Source: Lota lota (Eukaryota; Chordata; Actinopteri; Gadiformes; Lotidae). From it: DNA of 64,000 bases. The first letter of the stretch is position 1, and the number at the start of each line of letters is the position of its first letter. The position numbers were made by a program, and so were the translations under genes. Location of the stretch: assembly GCA_026745465.1 (NCBI GenBank), contig JACYXH010000312.1, positions 2,833,542 through 2,897,541 on the forward strand, written 5' to 3'. Of the stretch, positions 48,301 to 60,961 are shown piece after piece. The notes beneath the pieces are model-generated. The model saw only the letters and a list, made by a program, of their open reading frames with translations. It searched no databases and was not told the DNA's origin.

Positions 48301-49298
48301 CAGCGCGGCTGGGATTTGCATTTCAATTACAAATGGGCATCCTGCTTAAAGGTGTGTCTTTAACTGATGGATAAGTCTTGAGCATGTCTTGAGTTGATGA
48401 CACAACACTCACACTTTTATTGCCCATTTAGTTTTCTATTATAGCCTACCACAAAATCAGACTGATTTGTTGATGATACATTTAATATATGTGGGTTGTT
48501 TCAGATGGACGGTGACACACATCCGCGGTGATGAATTCAGTTTGGCGTTCAATATCACCCTTTGTTTTGCTTCCTAATCTCAATCTGACAAAGAATCAAG
48601 CTGTTGAGAACTCTAGCCATACTCCTATGCATGGCGATGCGTCTCATACACAAGGACACACAGTTTATTGTATTTGTATAGGTTTATATTCCAACAATTT
48701 GAGAGACAACTCCGAACAGCAACCAGGGCTGACGTCACCGCAGCCCACTTGGAGGCGGGGCGGGGTCACTTTGGCCCGACCTCGGAGAAGGTCCATCTCG
48801 GGCTCGGTAGCTGGCATTACAGGAAAATTGTTGCTAACCTCTGAACCGATGGACAGACTAACAACAATGTGATTTTAAACAACTAATGAGAATGCAAACA
48901 TCTAAATTAACAGGAATAGGCTGAATTCTACTTACTAGCTTACAGGACGTTCTAGATTAATCAGAATGAATGCATGTAACATTACAGACACGACTTTAGC
49001 CTTGCTCTTATCTCAAATTAGCACAGTCAAAAGTCACATCTCTGAATATTTAAATGTACTCCTGCTCAGTAAATGTTTATACTAAGGTTCTGATGATTTA
49101 TCTTTCATTAGAAGCTGATTGGTTGAGAACGGCTTTATGGCCAACAGAGAAGAAAACAGGCAGACAACCACAACCTTGATCTGGCATGGTTGTCTGTCTC
49201 TTCCTATTGTATCACAATATGTGATCACAATATGTGATAAGATAGACTATCAGACAGGAAGAACAGAGTGTGTTGTTTGTTGTTGGCTGCTTCTACAG
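48301..49298. other. Intergenic mosaic
   Basis: Matches 20301-20800, then receptor-unit DNA as in 23330-23870. About 617 bp of it (48515-49138) is deleted from the second duplication unit near 57195. No gene. Confidence 0.45.
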
Positions 49299-49400
49299 GC
49301 GTTTACCCAGAAACCCCAAAATGAAACTATACCACCAATGACAACCAGCGGAAACAGTTGTGGTTTCTGCACACAGTCCAACCAGCAGTGCTTCCTATAG
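49299..49400 (+). other. Conserved exon-like module (copy 7)
   Basis: AFTQKPQNETIPPMTTSG with CGFC and TAG at 49398-49400. Confidence 0.45.
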
Positions 49401-49434
49401 ACAAACTGAGGCTATAACACCATCAAAACATTAA

Positions 49435-49436
<2 letters not shown>

Positions 49437-49477
<41 letters not shown>
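49437..49477 (+). repeat. (CA)n microsatellite
   Basis: Short CA tract after module copy 7. Confidence 0.95.
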
Positions 49478-49479
<2 letters not shown>

Positions 49480-50149
49480 ATAAACACAAAGATGTGTATG
49501 CACAGAAACAGATGAACAAGAACAGAAAAAAGATCAGTTTATGCTCATACTCAATTGAACAGCATAGGCAAAATGAGAAAGAGATAAAACTAACCCTGGA
49601 TAAAGGGTTTCTGAAAAAATACAAAAGCCTTCATTTTTTTAAATAATTTATTACACAAAGGATCCATGGTTTACTGCAATGTGTCAGTTTGTCAGCCACT
49701 ACAATATTTATCCCAGGTTTTCACCTTGCCAAACCAGGTTTGATTCCCTCTGCCGCCGCCAAATGCTAAGATTATATAACAACATGGTTTGTAAGATGGT
49801 TTGAATAAAATAAAAAAATAAAGATTAGTACTAAAACAATATTTCTGTATTATTGGTGGTTTAAAAAAACTTTATGATAGAAAAACTATATTTGAATAAT
49901 TACCAAACAAAAATGTTTACATGACATTTCTTCTGCCATATTTTATTTTTATTTGTATTATAATATAAAAGATGAGAACCTTTTATTAAAGTAGAAGGTA
50001 TTCTGAATTTTCTTTCTCTATCTGGTTTGATGCCAAACTGCAAGTTTGTGTGTATATCCATTACAATGAAAATTAAGTTGAATCTAATAGAGAAATGTAA
50101 TGAAACTCAGGTCATCTCGGCTCATGAGAATGTTTTTATGTTCTGACAA
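49478..50149. other. 5' flank of gene F
   Basis: Non-coding; nearly identical to 57529-58199 upstream of gene G. Confidence 0.5.
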
Positions 50150-50296
50150 TCAAACCTCGCCTGGTACGCAGAGAGAAATAACCGCAACATTTTCCACAAA
50201 CCCAGCCAATCACAAGTCATTTTTAATCTTTCCGCCTTCAGTCAAATGGGTGTGAAGATAGTATCAAATCACTTAACTCCTCAACGGATCATCATC
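50150..50296 (+). promoter_or_regulatory. Proximal promoter block of gene F
   Basis: CCAAT at 50206-50210, 91 bp before the ATG. Confidence 0.5.
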
Positions 50297-52402
50297 ATGA
50301 GCTGGATGCATGTCTTTCTCCCCGTTATCCTGGGTAAGATATTTAAGTTTCAATTTCTACTTCAACAATACATGAATTGTATATGATGTCCTATGTAATG
50401 ATTGATTGGTATATAGTCTTTTAACATCCCAATGATACAGCATCATATGTTGCTCCATGTTGCTGAGTATTTCTTCTAATGACTATATTTCTTCTATAAT
50501 TTTAATTGAAGGTTCTGTTGTGTCCTGTCAGGACCTACTCTCTAACACAGAAGTGGAGCTGACCGTGAGACCAGGGGAAAACGTTACTCTATACTGTGAC
50601 TGTAAAAGATCAACTAGTGTAGATTTTGTTTGGTTCAGGAACTGTTCTCATGAAAATCAGCCAACACTTACTCTGAAATGGAAGGAAAGAGATCTTGGAA
50701 TTTTTGATTATAAAGAGAATGGAAGAAATTTCTCCCATTTAAATATGAAGTGGAACGTTTCGTCAAACTCATACAATTTACTGATTAAGAACATCACTGA
50801 TTCTCATCTTGGTCTCTACTACTGTGGAACTGAAAAACTGAATGGGACAAAAAGAGAAAAGAAATATATCTACACATATGGTAATATAACCACAAGGATT
50901 TCATTCGGTAAGTGGGCTTTTTTTTGTGGTCTAATTGATTATTTTATTTAAATAAAGAAAACGATTTTTACTATTACGATTAGTTAGGAATTCAATTTAC
51001 TTGCACATGTCGGGAAAATACGCAACTGTGCTTCAAGTTAAGAAAACAATAATTACTTTCACACTGTTTTAATTTTATTTTAAAACTTTTTAAAGATAAG
51101 CATGATGTGCAAATTGGAGACATTTGTGCCAATTCATAGATTTACAAATTACAATTACATTTACAATTCCTACGAATATCCTGCACATTTGTAGAGGCTA
51201 TAGAGCGTATCAATTTATTAAATGTTTAATTAATTCATTGTTATTCTTCTACCATATTCAAAAATTACATTTTGTCATTCAAGACAACATTGAAAGAAAT
51301 CAACCAGCATCCTCCAGCATAGCCTTAGGCCCTTTCCCACTAGGCGACTTACCCCCGATAATGAGTTTGCTGACGGGGAGAGGGGGGAGAGACCAGGGCT
51401 GAAGTCGGCTCTGATTGTCGTTTAGTGTGCGGGGTCTAGAGACACGCAGACATGCTGCCCCCCATTGAGTCAGGAGGGCAAAGATTTATTCCAACCGGTT
51501 AATATTATCGGGCCTGACTGCGTAGAGGGGACTGAGACGGAAATCAGCCAATGGGAAGAAACAAATGACCAGATCCTTGTAATGGATGACGTGTTCCCGT
51601 GAGATTTGGTGAGTTTTCAGAGAATGCGCAGATAATGGGACAGTAGTCTTCATGTTTGTACCCCCGCATGTTCCCTGTCACCTAGTGTACCACCGACCCG
51701 TAGGCAATGCAAGACTGATGGTCAAGACCAGTCATATAGTGTGTACTGCCTAAGTCATTCTCGTCTTTAATAGTTGCCAAGTGGGCGGGAGCATTAAGGA
51801 GTTCTGTACTGAACAATGGTCAAAGAAACATAACTTCCATGAACCAAGATTGTAAAGAGGTAAGAAATAGCACCACTGTCTTTGTAAAAAAAAAAGAAAA
51901 TTTCCTTCAATATCCCCATAGATGACGGCTATGGTGCAGGTGTTGGAGAGCCTGGTCCTGCTGCTCCAGACTGTGGACAGTGCTGGATGCTGCTGGCCAC
52001 CCTGTGTCCATCCTCTGCTCTCCTCTCTTTGTTCCTCTACTTCCTCTGCAGTCACATGGGTACAACATTATGTGCTTTTATTCACTGGAAGTCTTTCTGC
52101 AGATCATTTGATTGCGTTGTCTCTTTTAATTCTAACTCAGTTTCTGTTTCAGTTCGTTCTGGAAAAGACTCTGGCGTTTCTCAGGACACCAGAACTTTAA
52201 CACCACAACATGAGGTATCTGATAGAACACCTCTTACATGAAATGAGAGAAACACCCTGTTTTAAACTGTGCTCACTGGTTGGATGTGTCTGTCTCTGAA
52301 ACACAGGATGAAAACTACAGCCGTGTGTTTTATGCTGTGTTGAAAACTCCACATCACAAAGGATTGTACAGCTTCTCCGCCCTCAGCACGAGTGGGGTTT
52401 GA
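50297..52402 (+). CDS. Receptor gene F: single Ig-V (long type), type II tail with one ITIM
   Basis: Exons: 50297-50333, 50512-50907, 51922-52059, 52153-52214, 52307-52402; 729 nt, 242 aa. Leader MSWMHVFLPVILG. The Ig exon has CDC, VWFRNC, DSHLGLYYC and seven N-glycosylation sequons, and encodes the same protein as the Ig exon of gene G. Exon 3 begins DDGYGAGVGEPGP, has CGQCWMLL, and ends with the type II span FLYFLCSHM. The tail has VFYAVL. The tail half is duplicated from the gene E side, the Ig half is shared with G, so F is a chimera of the two modules. No disabling change found. Confidence 0.82.
51336..51785. mobile_element. MITE in intron 2 of gene F
   Basis: Same element as in D. The right end is mutated (AGTTGCCAAGTGGG). 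Confidence 0.65.
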
Positions 52403-53226
52403 GAGGTGTATTGGTTAGGGTTCCTCCCACCACAACACACACAGCCCCACGCACACACATAGACTCACTCACAGTAACACAAACACACAGTCACACACAC
52501 AAACACACATGTATTGAAATTCCCTTGTGGTTCTTGTCATTTTGAAACCTTAAAGTCTATACAACTTGGATTAATGTACGGTATGTTACACAAACAACAT
52601 TGAAATATGCATTTGCATTTAATTCCATACCCATTTTATACCCAAAAGTATAGTATATTCTAGTATGGTACAATATTTTGATAAAATGTATGAATAAATA
52701 AATTCCAAAGAGTGTTGCGTGGCAGTTTATTTTAAATAATCCCTTTCATACTTCATTTGAGTCAGTAAAAATAATAATTTTAGAAGTATATTTCACAGAT
52801 AAAGACGTACATAAATATATTGACATATTTTCAGGTCATATTTCTCCTATTTATTACATCAATGTAAGACTAACACTCATAAGAAATCACTATGGGATAG
52901 ATTATATCTCAATAAACTTAGCAATAATTAAGAACGTAAAACACAGAACACATAAATAAATAAATAACATGAGAAAGAAAACAAATGACTGAATTGACAA
53001 TTTAACAAAACTTCTCAATAAAGATTGCATTGATGTAACTGCAACATGAGACCAGTTGTTTGTGGGTTTTTTTTTTACTTGCACTATGAAACTTTGGAAC
53101 TACAAGGTTTCTCAAGACTAAAATGTGCCCATCCATGAGTCAATCCATCCTGGGACTTTTCAATATAAAACGTTTTATTCTGTTTCACTTTGGTTCCCCA
53201 CTGTGGTAAAATCTGTAACTGTAGAT
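52403..53226 (+). other. 3' flank of gene F
   Basis: Near copy of 44098-44918. Confidence 0.55.
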
Positions 53227-54112
53227 TAGAGGTGGGTACACGCGTTACATTTACTCCGTTACATTTACTTGAGTTTGTTTTTGAAAAAAAAATACTTCTA
53301 GGAGTAGTTTTAAATCACTATACTTTTTACTTTTACTTGAGTAGATTTGTGAAGAAGAAACGGTACTCTTACTCCGCTACATTAGGCTACAATGAGCTCG
53401 TTACTTTTCTTTTTACCTCTTTGGTATTCTACGCGTCAATGTCTTTATCCCCCTGCGTACGCCTTATTTAAATGTTTTATTTTGACAGAGAGAGAGACTT
53501 CCGCTAAGGCTATACCACGTGACTGTGTTTCACCAATCAAACGTAGTTGTGCAGTCTCATCACGTTACCATACTCAATCTCAGCGGCGGGACGAGTTAGC
53601 TTTACAGTCGTAGCAACACAAAAATGTCAGAATTAGCCGTCGGCAATGCAGACACACATCATACATGCTTTATGCTGCTTATCTTGGGGGGGGGGGGGTG
53701 GATATTGGAACTGGAAGTAAACATAATGCCCCATCTACAACTACATCACTCTCCTCTGATGCCTTTTAGAGAACATGCATTCAGCTTAATTTGTGTTCTG
53801 GGATACTAGGCCTGCAATATTGTTTTATTTGGCCATCTATTATGGACTGGTGCTTTTTCAGTTGATGTGTACTGCTGCTCTTTTCCTCTGCTCAGTGAGA
53901 TGTGCAGTGTGGCCTAATCACAGATCAGAGTATTAATTTCTATGCACACAGAAAAAGGGCTGTTGCTTGCCATGCAATACAAAGGTAATGAGTAGGCCTA
54001 ATCAACACCTATTGATTATTTTATGTTGACCGCTTCCTTCTGTGTGCAGGTTTCTGTTCAGCATGCCTGGTATGAAATGTGTGTTTCCTTCTGTTGTTCT
54101 GTCACTGTGGAG

Positions 54113-54145
<33 letters not shown>

Positions 54146-54556
54146 ATGAGAGTTTATGGGCTGCCTCGTTCTAGTTCTGCCTGGACATTTGTGTTTCTTG
54201 TGCTTATTTATTTTTTATTATTTTATTTTTTAAGTACTTGAGTTTACCTGACTTGTTTTAATTGAAGTTATTTTGTAATTTATTTTAATTTATTTTATTG
54301 ATTGGATTAACTATAATTTGCATAAAGATGATTATTTTGTATTTTTGTCTGTCTGATTGTTGTCTTGTGTTAAAAAATGAATCAGACGTTACTCAACAGT
54401 TACTCAGCACTTGAGTCGTTTTTTCATCAAGTGCTTTTTTACTCTTACTCAAGTAATTATTTGGATGACTACTTTATACTTTTACTTGAGTAATATTATT
54501 CTGAAGTAACAGTACTTTTACTTGAGTACAATTTTGGGCTACTCTACCCACCTCTG
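53227..54556. mobile_element. Non-autonomous hAT-like element (copy 2)
   Basis: Duplicate of 44919-46264 carried by the tandem duplication. The first base of its terminal repeat is changed (TAGAGGTGGG). Confidence 0.6.
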
Positions 54557-55270
54557 TCTATTTGTCATCTTGCTATGATTACCCGAAGGTACATTATGTA
54601 ATCTCAACACAGAGTGTATAAAATGGGGACTGTAGTCAACATTCACAAAATTATAAAGAGTTGTTTCTGCTGCTCCATCCTCCGCAGACTCGAATCATAC
54701 GCGGGTTGCCATGTTGAGACACTGAATGAACACGAGCGCATGACGAGCCGAATGCAACATATTTTGAGACAAGGGCAATTATTATATTTCAACAATGATA
54801 AGCGATGACAAGCCCTTCACTGTCAATTGATCAGCAAATGTATGCAATTAATGTATTGTTTGCAAATTGTAATCCAGCTCATGTGGCATCCGTCTTTAAC
54901 TCCTTCTGGAGTTGTCTGTCTCCATCTTTCAAATGCAACTCCAAGATTAACCCTAGTTTTAGCACGGCTCTGGTCGAGGAGCTTTTTTGAAAGGGGTCAA
55001 GGCTTTTTTGGTCAGGTAGAATCTAGTACAATCTCAGTTGATCCAGATATTTTGACAATCTGGCACATCCAGAACAGCAAAGATGTCCTGAGGTGAGATC
55101 TGTGGACCTGTCATCACATCATCTCTGCTCTAGCTCCCAATCTCATTCAGAATAGAGTTATGGCTCTAACCCTGCATGGCAAAGGTCCTCGATTCCCTAA
55201 GCCTCCCAGGACCTTGAACAACTGCCAACTCCTCAAAGCCCTCCTGCAACCTCCGTCCTAGCCCATTCTG
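54557..55270. repeat. Interspersed block, third copy
   Basis: Duplicate of 46265-46979. Retains the TTCTG target (55266-55270) unchanged. Confidence 0.55.
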
Positions 55271-56152
55271 TGTCACATCCCGCCCCCTTCATTGAAGACT
55301 GCACTCTGTTCTTGTGTTTCCTGGTCCTGATTGTTCCCACTCACCTTGATTGTTTTCACCTGTCCCTAATTAACAGTCCCCTTCTAGTGTATTTAGTCTG
55401 TGTGTTTCCCCTCCTCTGTGCCAGTTCATCTTTGTTCCTCCGTGTCAAACGTTCCAGCATTACTTCAAGCAATTCCTACGATTCCTGGTTTTTGATTCCT
55501 GCCTGTTATCCCCTACTACGCCTCTGTCTACTCCCTGCCGGATTGTTTGCCTGACCTCCAGCTTATTACCCGTGTACCGAACCACTACGCCTCTGTCTAC
55601 TCCCTGCCGGATTGTTTGCCTGACCTCCAGCTTATTACCCGTGTACCGAACCACTACGCCTGTCTACTCCCTGCCGGATTGTTTGCCTGACCTCCAGCTT
55701 ATTACCCGTGTACCGAACCACTACGCCTCTGTCTACTCCCTGCCGGATTGTTTGCCTGACCTCCAGCTTATTACCCGTGTACCGAACCACTACGCCTGTC
55801 TACTCACTGCCGGATTGTTTGCCTGACCTCCAGCTTATTACCCGTGTACCGAACCACTACGCCTGTCTACTCCCTGCCGGATTGTTTGCCTGACCTCCAG
55901 CTTATTACCCGTGTACCGAACCACTACGCCTCTGTCTACTCCCTGCCGGATTGTTTGCCTGACCTCCAGCTTATTACCCGTGTACCGAACCACTACGCCT
56001 GTCTACTCCCTGCCGGATTGTTTGCTTGATCTCCAACTGATTACCTGTACCGATCCTTGCTTTATAGTAAAGACCATTGTTACTATCCAGACTGTTTCCT
56101 CTCAGTCGTGCTTTTTAGTCCTTTTTTCCCTGTGGTTCACCTAGTTCTTACA
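55271..56152 (+). mobile_element. Solo LTR (copy 2), 882 bp, expanded
   Basis: Same LTR as 46980-47455, flanked by perfect TTCTG duplications (55266-55270 and 56153-56157). It is 406 bp longer because the internal repeat has eight units instead of two. Confidence 0.75.
55505..56035 (+). repeat. 67/69-bp minisatellite in the solo LTR, eight units
   Basis: Units contain CTCCCTGCCGGATTGTTTGC and GTGTACCGAACCACTACGCC. They alternate between 67 and 69 bp through presence or absence of one TC. Confidence 0.9.
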
Positions 56153-56155
56153 TTC

Positions 56156-56689
56156 TGTAACGTTTGGAAATGTCAATGTGCTAGGACCCAGGCGCAGAGA
56201 GAGACAGAGGCGAAAGTCTTTGAAGGGTCTTCATTACCCAGCTGGCAAAAGGCCAAAATAAGTAACACTAGAACCTTCAAGGTTCATAACCTAGTCATTA
56301 ATGAATGGGTTCATTAATTAACTGAAGGATAAGTATGAATCTCAGAAAATGCAAAGAGTCCAAGTCTAACAGAAAAACATTCTCCAATTGATAAATGATC
56401 ACGGAGTTCAGAAGCACGTCAGCAGGAGGTCCGTTTGTAGATAATAAGGATCAGCAACTGGTGAGAAGCAGATGGGTTATTATTGTATGGCACGGAAGTG
56501 CTGACATCGATTGAATAATTTATCTTGGAATCCACACGTGAGGTGTGCATAGACATGCGCTTGGTAATGTGCAGATTGATGGCGGGAACAAAGCGAATCT
56601 GTCTTTTAGCGCCGGCAGACGGAGCTCCATGGCGCTGAGCGCAGGCAGGGGAACAGCGAGCGGCCGTGGCTTCTCCTGTGATTGTGACA
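56156..56689 (-). mobile_element. Chromovirus 3' LTR (copy 3)
   Basis: 534 bp, near copy of 47459-47992. Confidence 0.65.
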
Positions 56690-56990
56690 GTAGTCCTCTC
56701 TCTCAGAGCAGCTGCTGACACTCCTGGGACCCGGGCTGGATGGAGACGCTCTGGATCCAGGATGTCCTGTACCGGTATCCAGGATGTTCTGTACCGGTAT
56801 CCAGGACCTCTCCTCTGGGCCATAACCCTCCCAGTCCACCAGGTACTGGAATCAACCCCTCACCCTATGGGAGTTGAGAATCCGGCAGACTGTGTGGATC
56901 GGTTGCCCATCCAGCAGGCGTGGTGGCGGTGGAACCTGGACGGTGGGAGTCAGCAGACTGGTGGCGTGTTTTGGCCGCCCAGCGCGGCTG
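56690..56990 (-). pseudogene. Chromovirus Pol 3' end (copy 3)
   Basis: [16 protein letters not shown] with two 22-bp units, otherwise like the other copies. Confidence 0.6.
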
Positions 56991-57357
56991 GGATTTGCAT
57001 TTCAATTACAAATGGGCATCCTGCTTAAAGGTGTGTCTTTAACTGATGATGCGCATGTCTTGAGTTGAAGACACAACACTCACACTTTTATTGCCCATTT
57101 AGTTTTCTATTATAGCCTACCACAAAATCAGACTGATTTGTTGATGATACATTTAATATATGTGGGTTGTTTCAGATGGACGGTGACACACACCAATGGC
57201 CAACAGAGAAGAAAACAGGCAGACAACCACAACCTTGATCTGGCATGGTTGTCTGTCTCTTCCTATTGTATCACAATATGTGATCACAATATGTGATAAG
57301 ATAGACTATCAGACAGGAAGAACAGAGTGTGTTGTTTGTTGTTGGCTGCTTCTACAG
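56991..57357. other. Intergenic, shortened by deletion
   Basis: Matches 48300-48515, then jumps to the equivalent of 49139 at about 57195. Confidence 0.5.
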
Positions 57358-57459
57358 GCGTTTACCCAGAAACCCCAAAATGAAACTATACCACCAATGA
57401 CAACCAGCGGAAACAGTTGTGGTTTCTGCACACAGTCCAACCAGCAGTGCTTCCTATAG
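57358..57459 (+). other. Conserved exon-like module (copy 8)
   Basis: Same frame and TAG (57457-57459) as copy 7. Confidence 0.45.
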
Positions 57460-57493
57460 ACAAACTGAGGCTATAACACCATCAAAACATTAA

Positions 57494-57496
<3 letters not shown>

Positions 57497-57528
<32 letters not shown>
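57497..57528 (+). repeat. (CA)n microsatellite
   Basis: Short CA tract after module copy 8. Confidence 0.95.
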
Positions 57529-57530
<2 letters not shown>

Positions 57531-58199
57531 ATAAACACAAAGATGTGTATGCACACAAACAGATGAACAAGAACAGAAAAAAGATCAGTTTATGCTCACA
57601 CTCAATTGAACAGCATAGGCAAAATGAGAAAGAGATAAAACTAACCCTGGATAAAGGGTTTCTGAAAAAATACAAAAGCCTTCATTTTTTAAAATAATTT
57701 ATTACACAAAGGATCCATGGTTTACTGCAATGTGTCAGTTTGTTAGCCACTACAATATTTATCCCAGGTTTTCACCTTGCCAAACCAGGTTTGATTCCCT
57801 CTGCCGCCGCCAAATGCTAAGATTATATAACAACATGGTTTGTAAGATGGTTTGAATAAAATAAAAAAATAAAGATTAGTACTAAAACAATATTTCTGTA
57901 TTATTGGTGGTTTAAAAAAACTTTATGATAGAAAAACTATATTTGAATAATTACCAAACAAAAATGTTTACATGACATTTCTTCTGCCATATTTTATTTT
58001 TATTTGTATTATAATATAAAAGATGAGAACCTTTTATTAAAGTAGAAGGTATTCTGAATTTTCTTTCTCTATCTGGTTTGATGCCAAACTGCAAGTTTGT
58101 GTGTATATCCATTACAATGAAAATTAAGTTGAATCTAATAGAGAAATGTAATGAAACTCAGGTCATCTCGGCTCATGAGAATGTTTTTATGTTCTGACA
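57529..58199. other. 5' flank of gene G
   Basis: Near copy of 49478-50149; no gene. Confidence 0.5.
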
Positions 58200-58347
58200 A
58201 TCAAACCTCGCCTGGTACGCAGAGAGAAATAACCGCAACATTTTCCACAAACCCAGCCAATCACAAGTCATTTTTAATCTTTCCGCCTTCAGTCAAATGG
58301 GTGTGAAGATAGTATCAAATCACTTAACTCCTCAACGGATCATCATC
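58200..58347 (+). promoter_or_regulatory. Proximal promoter block of gene G
   Basis: CCAAT at 58257-58261, 91 bp before the ATG. Confidence 0.5.
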
Positions 58348-60961
58348 ATGAGCTGGATGCATGTCTTTCTCCCCGTTATCCTGGGTAAGATATTTAAGTT
58401 TCAATTTCTACTTCAACAATACATGAATTGTATATGATGTCCTATGTAATGATTGATTGGTATATAGTCTTTTAACATCCCAATGATACAGCATCATATG
58501 TTGCTCCATGTTGCTGAGTATTTCTTCTAATGACTATATTTTTTCTATAGTTTTAATTGAAGGTTCTGTTGTGTCCTGTCAGGACCTACTCTCTAACACA
58601 GAAGTGGAGCTGACCGTGAGACCAGGGGAAAACGTTACTCTATACTGTGACTGTAAAAGATCAACTAGTGTAGATTTTGTTTGGTTCAGGAACTGTTCTC
58701 ATGAAAATCAGCCAACACTTACTCTGAAATGGAAGGAAAGAGATCTTGGAATTTTTGATTATAAAGAGAATGGAAGAAATTTCTCCCATTTAAATATGAA
58801 GTGGAACGTTTCGTCAAACTCATACAATTTACTGATTAAGAACATCACTGATTCTCATCTTGGTCTCTACTACTGTGGAACTGAAAAACTGAATGGGACA
58901 AAAAGAGAAAAGAAATATATCTACACATATGGTAATATAACCACAAGGATTTCATTCGGTAAGTGGGCTTTTTTTTGTGGTCTAATTGATTATTTTATTT
59001 AAATAAAGAAAACGATTTTTACTATTACGATTAGTTAGGAATTCAATTTACTTGCACATGTCGGGAAAATACGCAACTGTGCTTCAAGTTAAGAAAACAA
59101 TAATTACTTTCACACTGTTTTAATTTTATTTTAAAACTTTTTAAAGATAAGCATGATGTGCAAATTGGAGACATTTGTGCCAATTCATAGATTTACAAAT
59201 TACAATTACATTTACAATTCCTACGAATATCCTGCACATTTGTAGAGGCTATAGAGCGTATCAATTTATTAAATGTTTAATTAATTCATTGTTATTCTTC
59301 TACCATATTCAAAAATTACATTTTGTCATTCAAGACAACATTGAAAGAAATCAACCAGCATCCTCCAGCATAGCCTTAGGCCCTTTCCCACTAGGCGACT
59401 TACCCCCGATAATGAGTTTGCTGACGGGGAGAGGGGGGAGAGACCAGGGCTGAAGTCGGCTCTGATTGTCGTTAAGTGTGCGGGGTCTAGAGACACGCAG
59501 ACATGCTGCCCCCCATAGAGTCAGGAGGGCAAAGATTTATTCCAACCGGTTTAATATTATCGGGCCTGACTGCGTAGAGGGGACTGAGACGGATATCAGC
59601 CAATGGGAATAAACAAATGACCAGATCCTTGTAATGGATGACGTGTTCCCGTGAGATTTGGTGAGTTTTCAGAGAAGGCGCAGATAATGGGACAGTAGTC
59701 TTCATGTTTGTACCCCCGCATGTTCCCTGTCACCTAGTGTACCACCGACCCGTAGGCAATGCAAGACTGATGGTCAAGACCAGTCATATAGTGTGTACTG
59801 CCTAAGTCATTCTCGTCTTTAATAGTCGCCTAGTGGGCAGTAGCATTAAGGAGTTCTGTACTGAACAACGGTCAAAGAAACATAACTTCTATGAAGCAAG
59901 ATTGTAAAAAGGTCCAAACTAGTGCCCTGTATTTGTACAAAAGAATGTGTATTTCCTTAAATCTCCCTAAAGATGACGCCAGTGGTTCAGCTGCTGGAGA
60001 CCCTGGTCCTGCTGCTCCAGACTGTGGACAGTGCTGGATGCTGCTGGTCATCCTGTGTCCATCCTCTGCTCTCCTCCTCTCCCTCTTCTCATCCTTGGTA
60101 GTCTACCTCCGCTGCAGGAAAATAGGTAGCATATATATCTCTGTTAGCTGTCATCTTCTGTATCTTGAGAGCACTAATGCTACATATTGTTTTTTGTATA
60201 AGCAGTTTCCCTGTGCTGTTTTTGTGGCGTAATATTATATAATATTGTTTCTTTAAGATGGAGACCTCCATGTTGCTCAGAAAACACCTAGCAGTAGAGA
60301 TATACCATCAATCAGGAACCAGGTAATGGATAGTTCATATACTTAAGTTCATTTGTGATGCAATGGTAGAGGACAGAATGGAGTACATTTACATGTTATG
60401 GTGGAGCGCTGTACAAAGATGTTGAATGAAGGGTGAATGGCTGAATGAACATCATTAGACCCAATGTTCAGCGACAGTCAGGTGTTATAAGACACGGGAA
60501 GAGAAGTGCATTCAGCAGAGCTTCATGTGGTTCTTTAAGAGTCAAGAGTAGCTGCTTCCTGTAGAGTCCCTTCATAAGGGTGTAACAAGGGACACAAACT
60601 TCAAAGGCAATTTGGAGAAACCAGCCGGAGTAATCTGTGTGTACGTGGTCAGACAGGCCATCCAATCGTATCATTCAGGCCGAAGGAAACGATTGGACGG
60701 GATTATTACAGGCAGTTTGGTGATGATGTGATGGATTAGCAAAGTGTAAAGCATGTTGATGATGTAGTGGTAAAGCAGACTGCAAAGTATGTTGATGACA
60801 GTAATATTAATAGTTATGTGTCTCTCTCTCAGGATGAAGATGGATTGTGTTACGCTACACTGGATATTCCTCTACGTTCTCAGAGACCTAAAAAGAAGAG
60901 AGTCCAAACCTCAGAGTTCAGCACCTACTCAGCAGTCAATAATAAGAGGATGGGACCATGA
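58348..60961 (+). CDS. Receptor gene G: single Ig-V (long type), type I tail with two ITIM-like motifs
   Basis: Exons: 58348-58384, 58563-58958, 59973-60125, 60258-60322, 60833-60961; 780 nt, 259 aa. The Ig exon encodes the same protein as in gene F. Exon 3 onward matches gene D: stalk DDASGSAAGDPGP with CGQCW, membrane span ending YLRCRK, DGDLHVAQ exon 4, tail with LCYATL and STYSAV, ending MGP. So G joins an F-type Ig domain to a D-type signalling tail. All splice sites are canonical and no break is visible. Predicted inhibitory receptor. Confidence 0.82.
59397..59837. mobile_element. MITE in intron 2 of gene G
   Basis: Same element with intact 14-bp inverted ends. Confidence 0.7.

Noticed and set aside
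55460-56144. Repetitive open frames on both strands
   Set aside because: Produced by the 67/69-bp minisatellite in the solo LTR.
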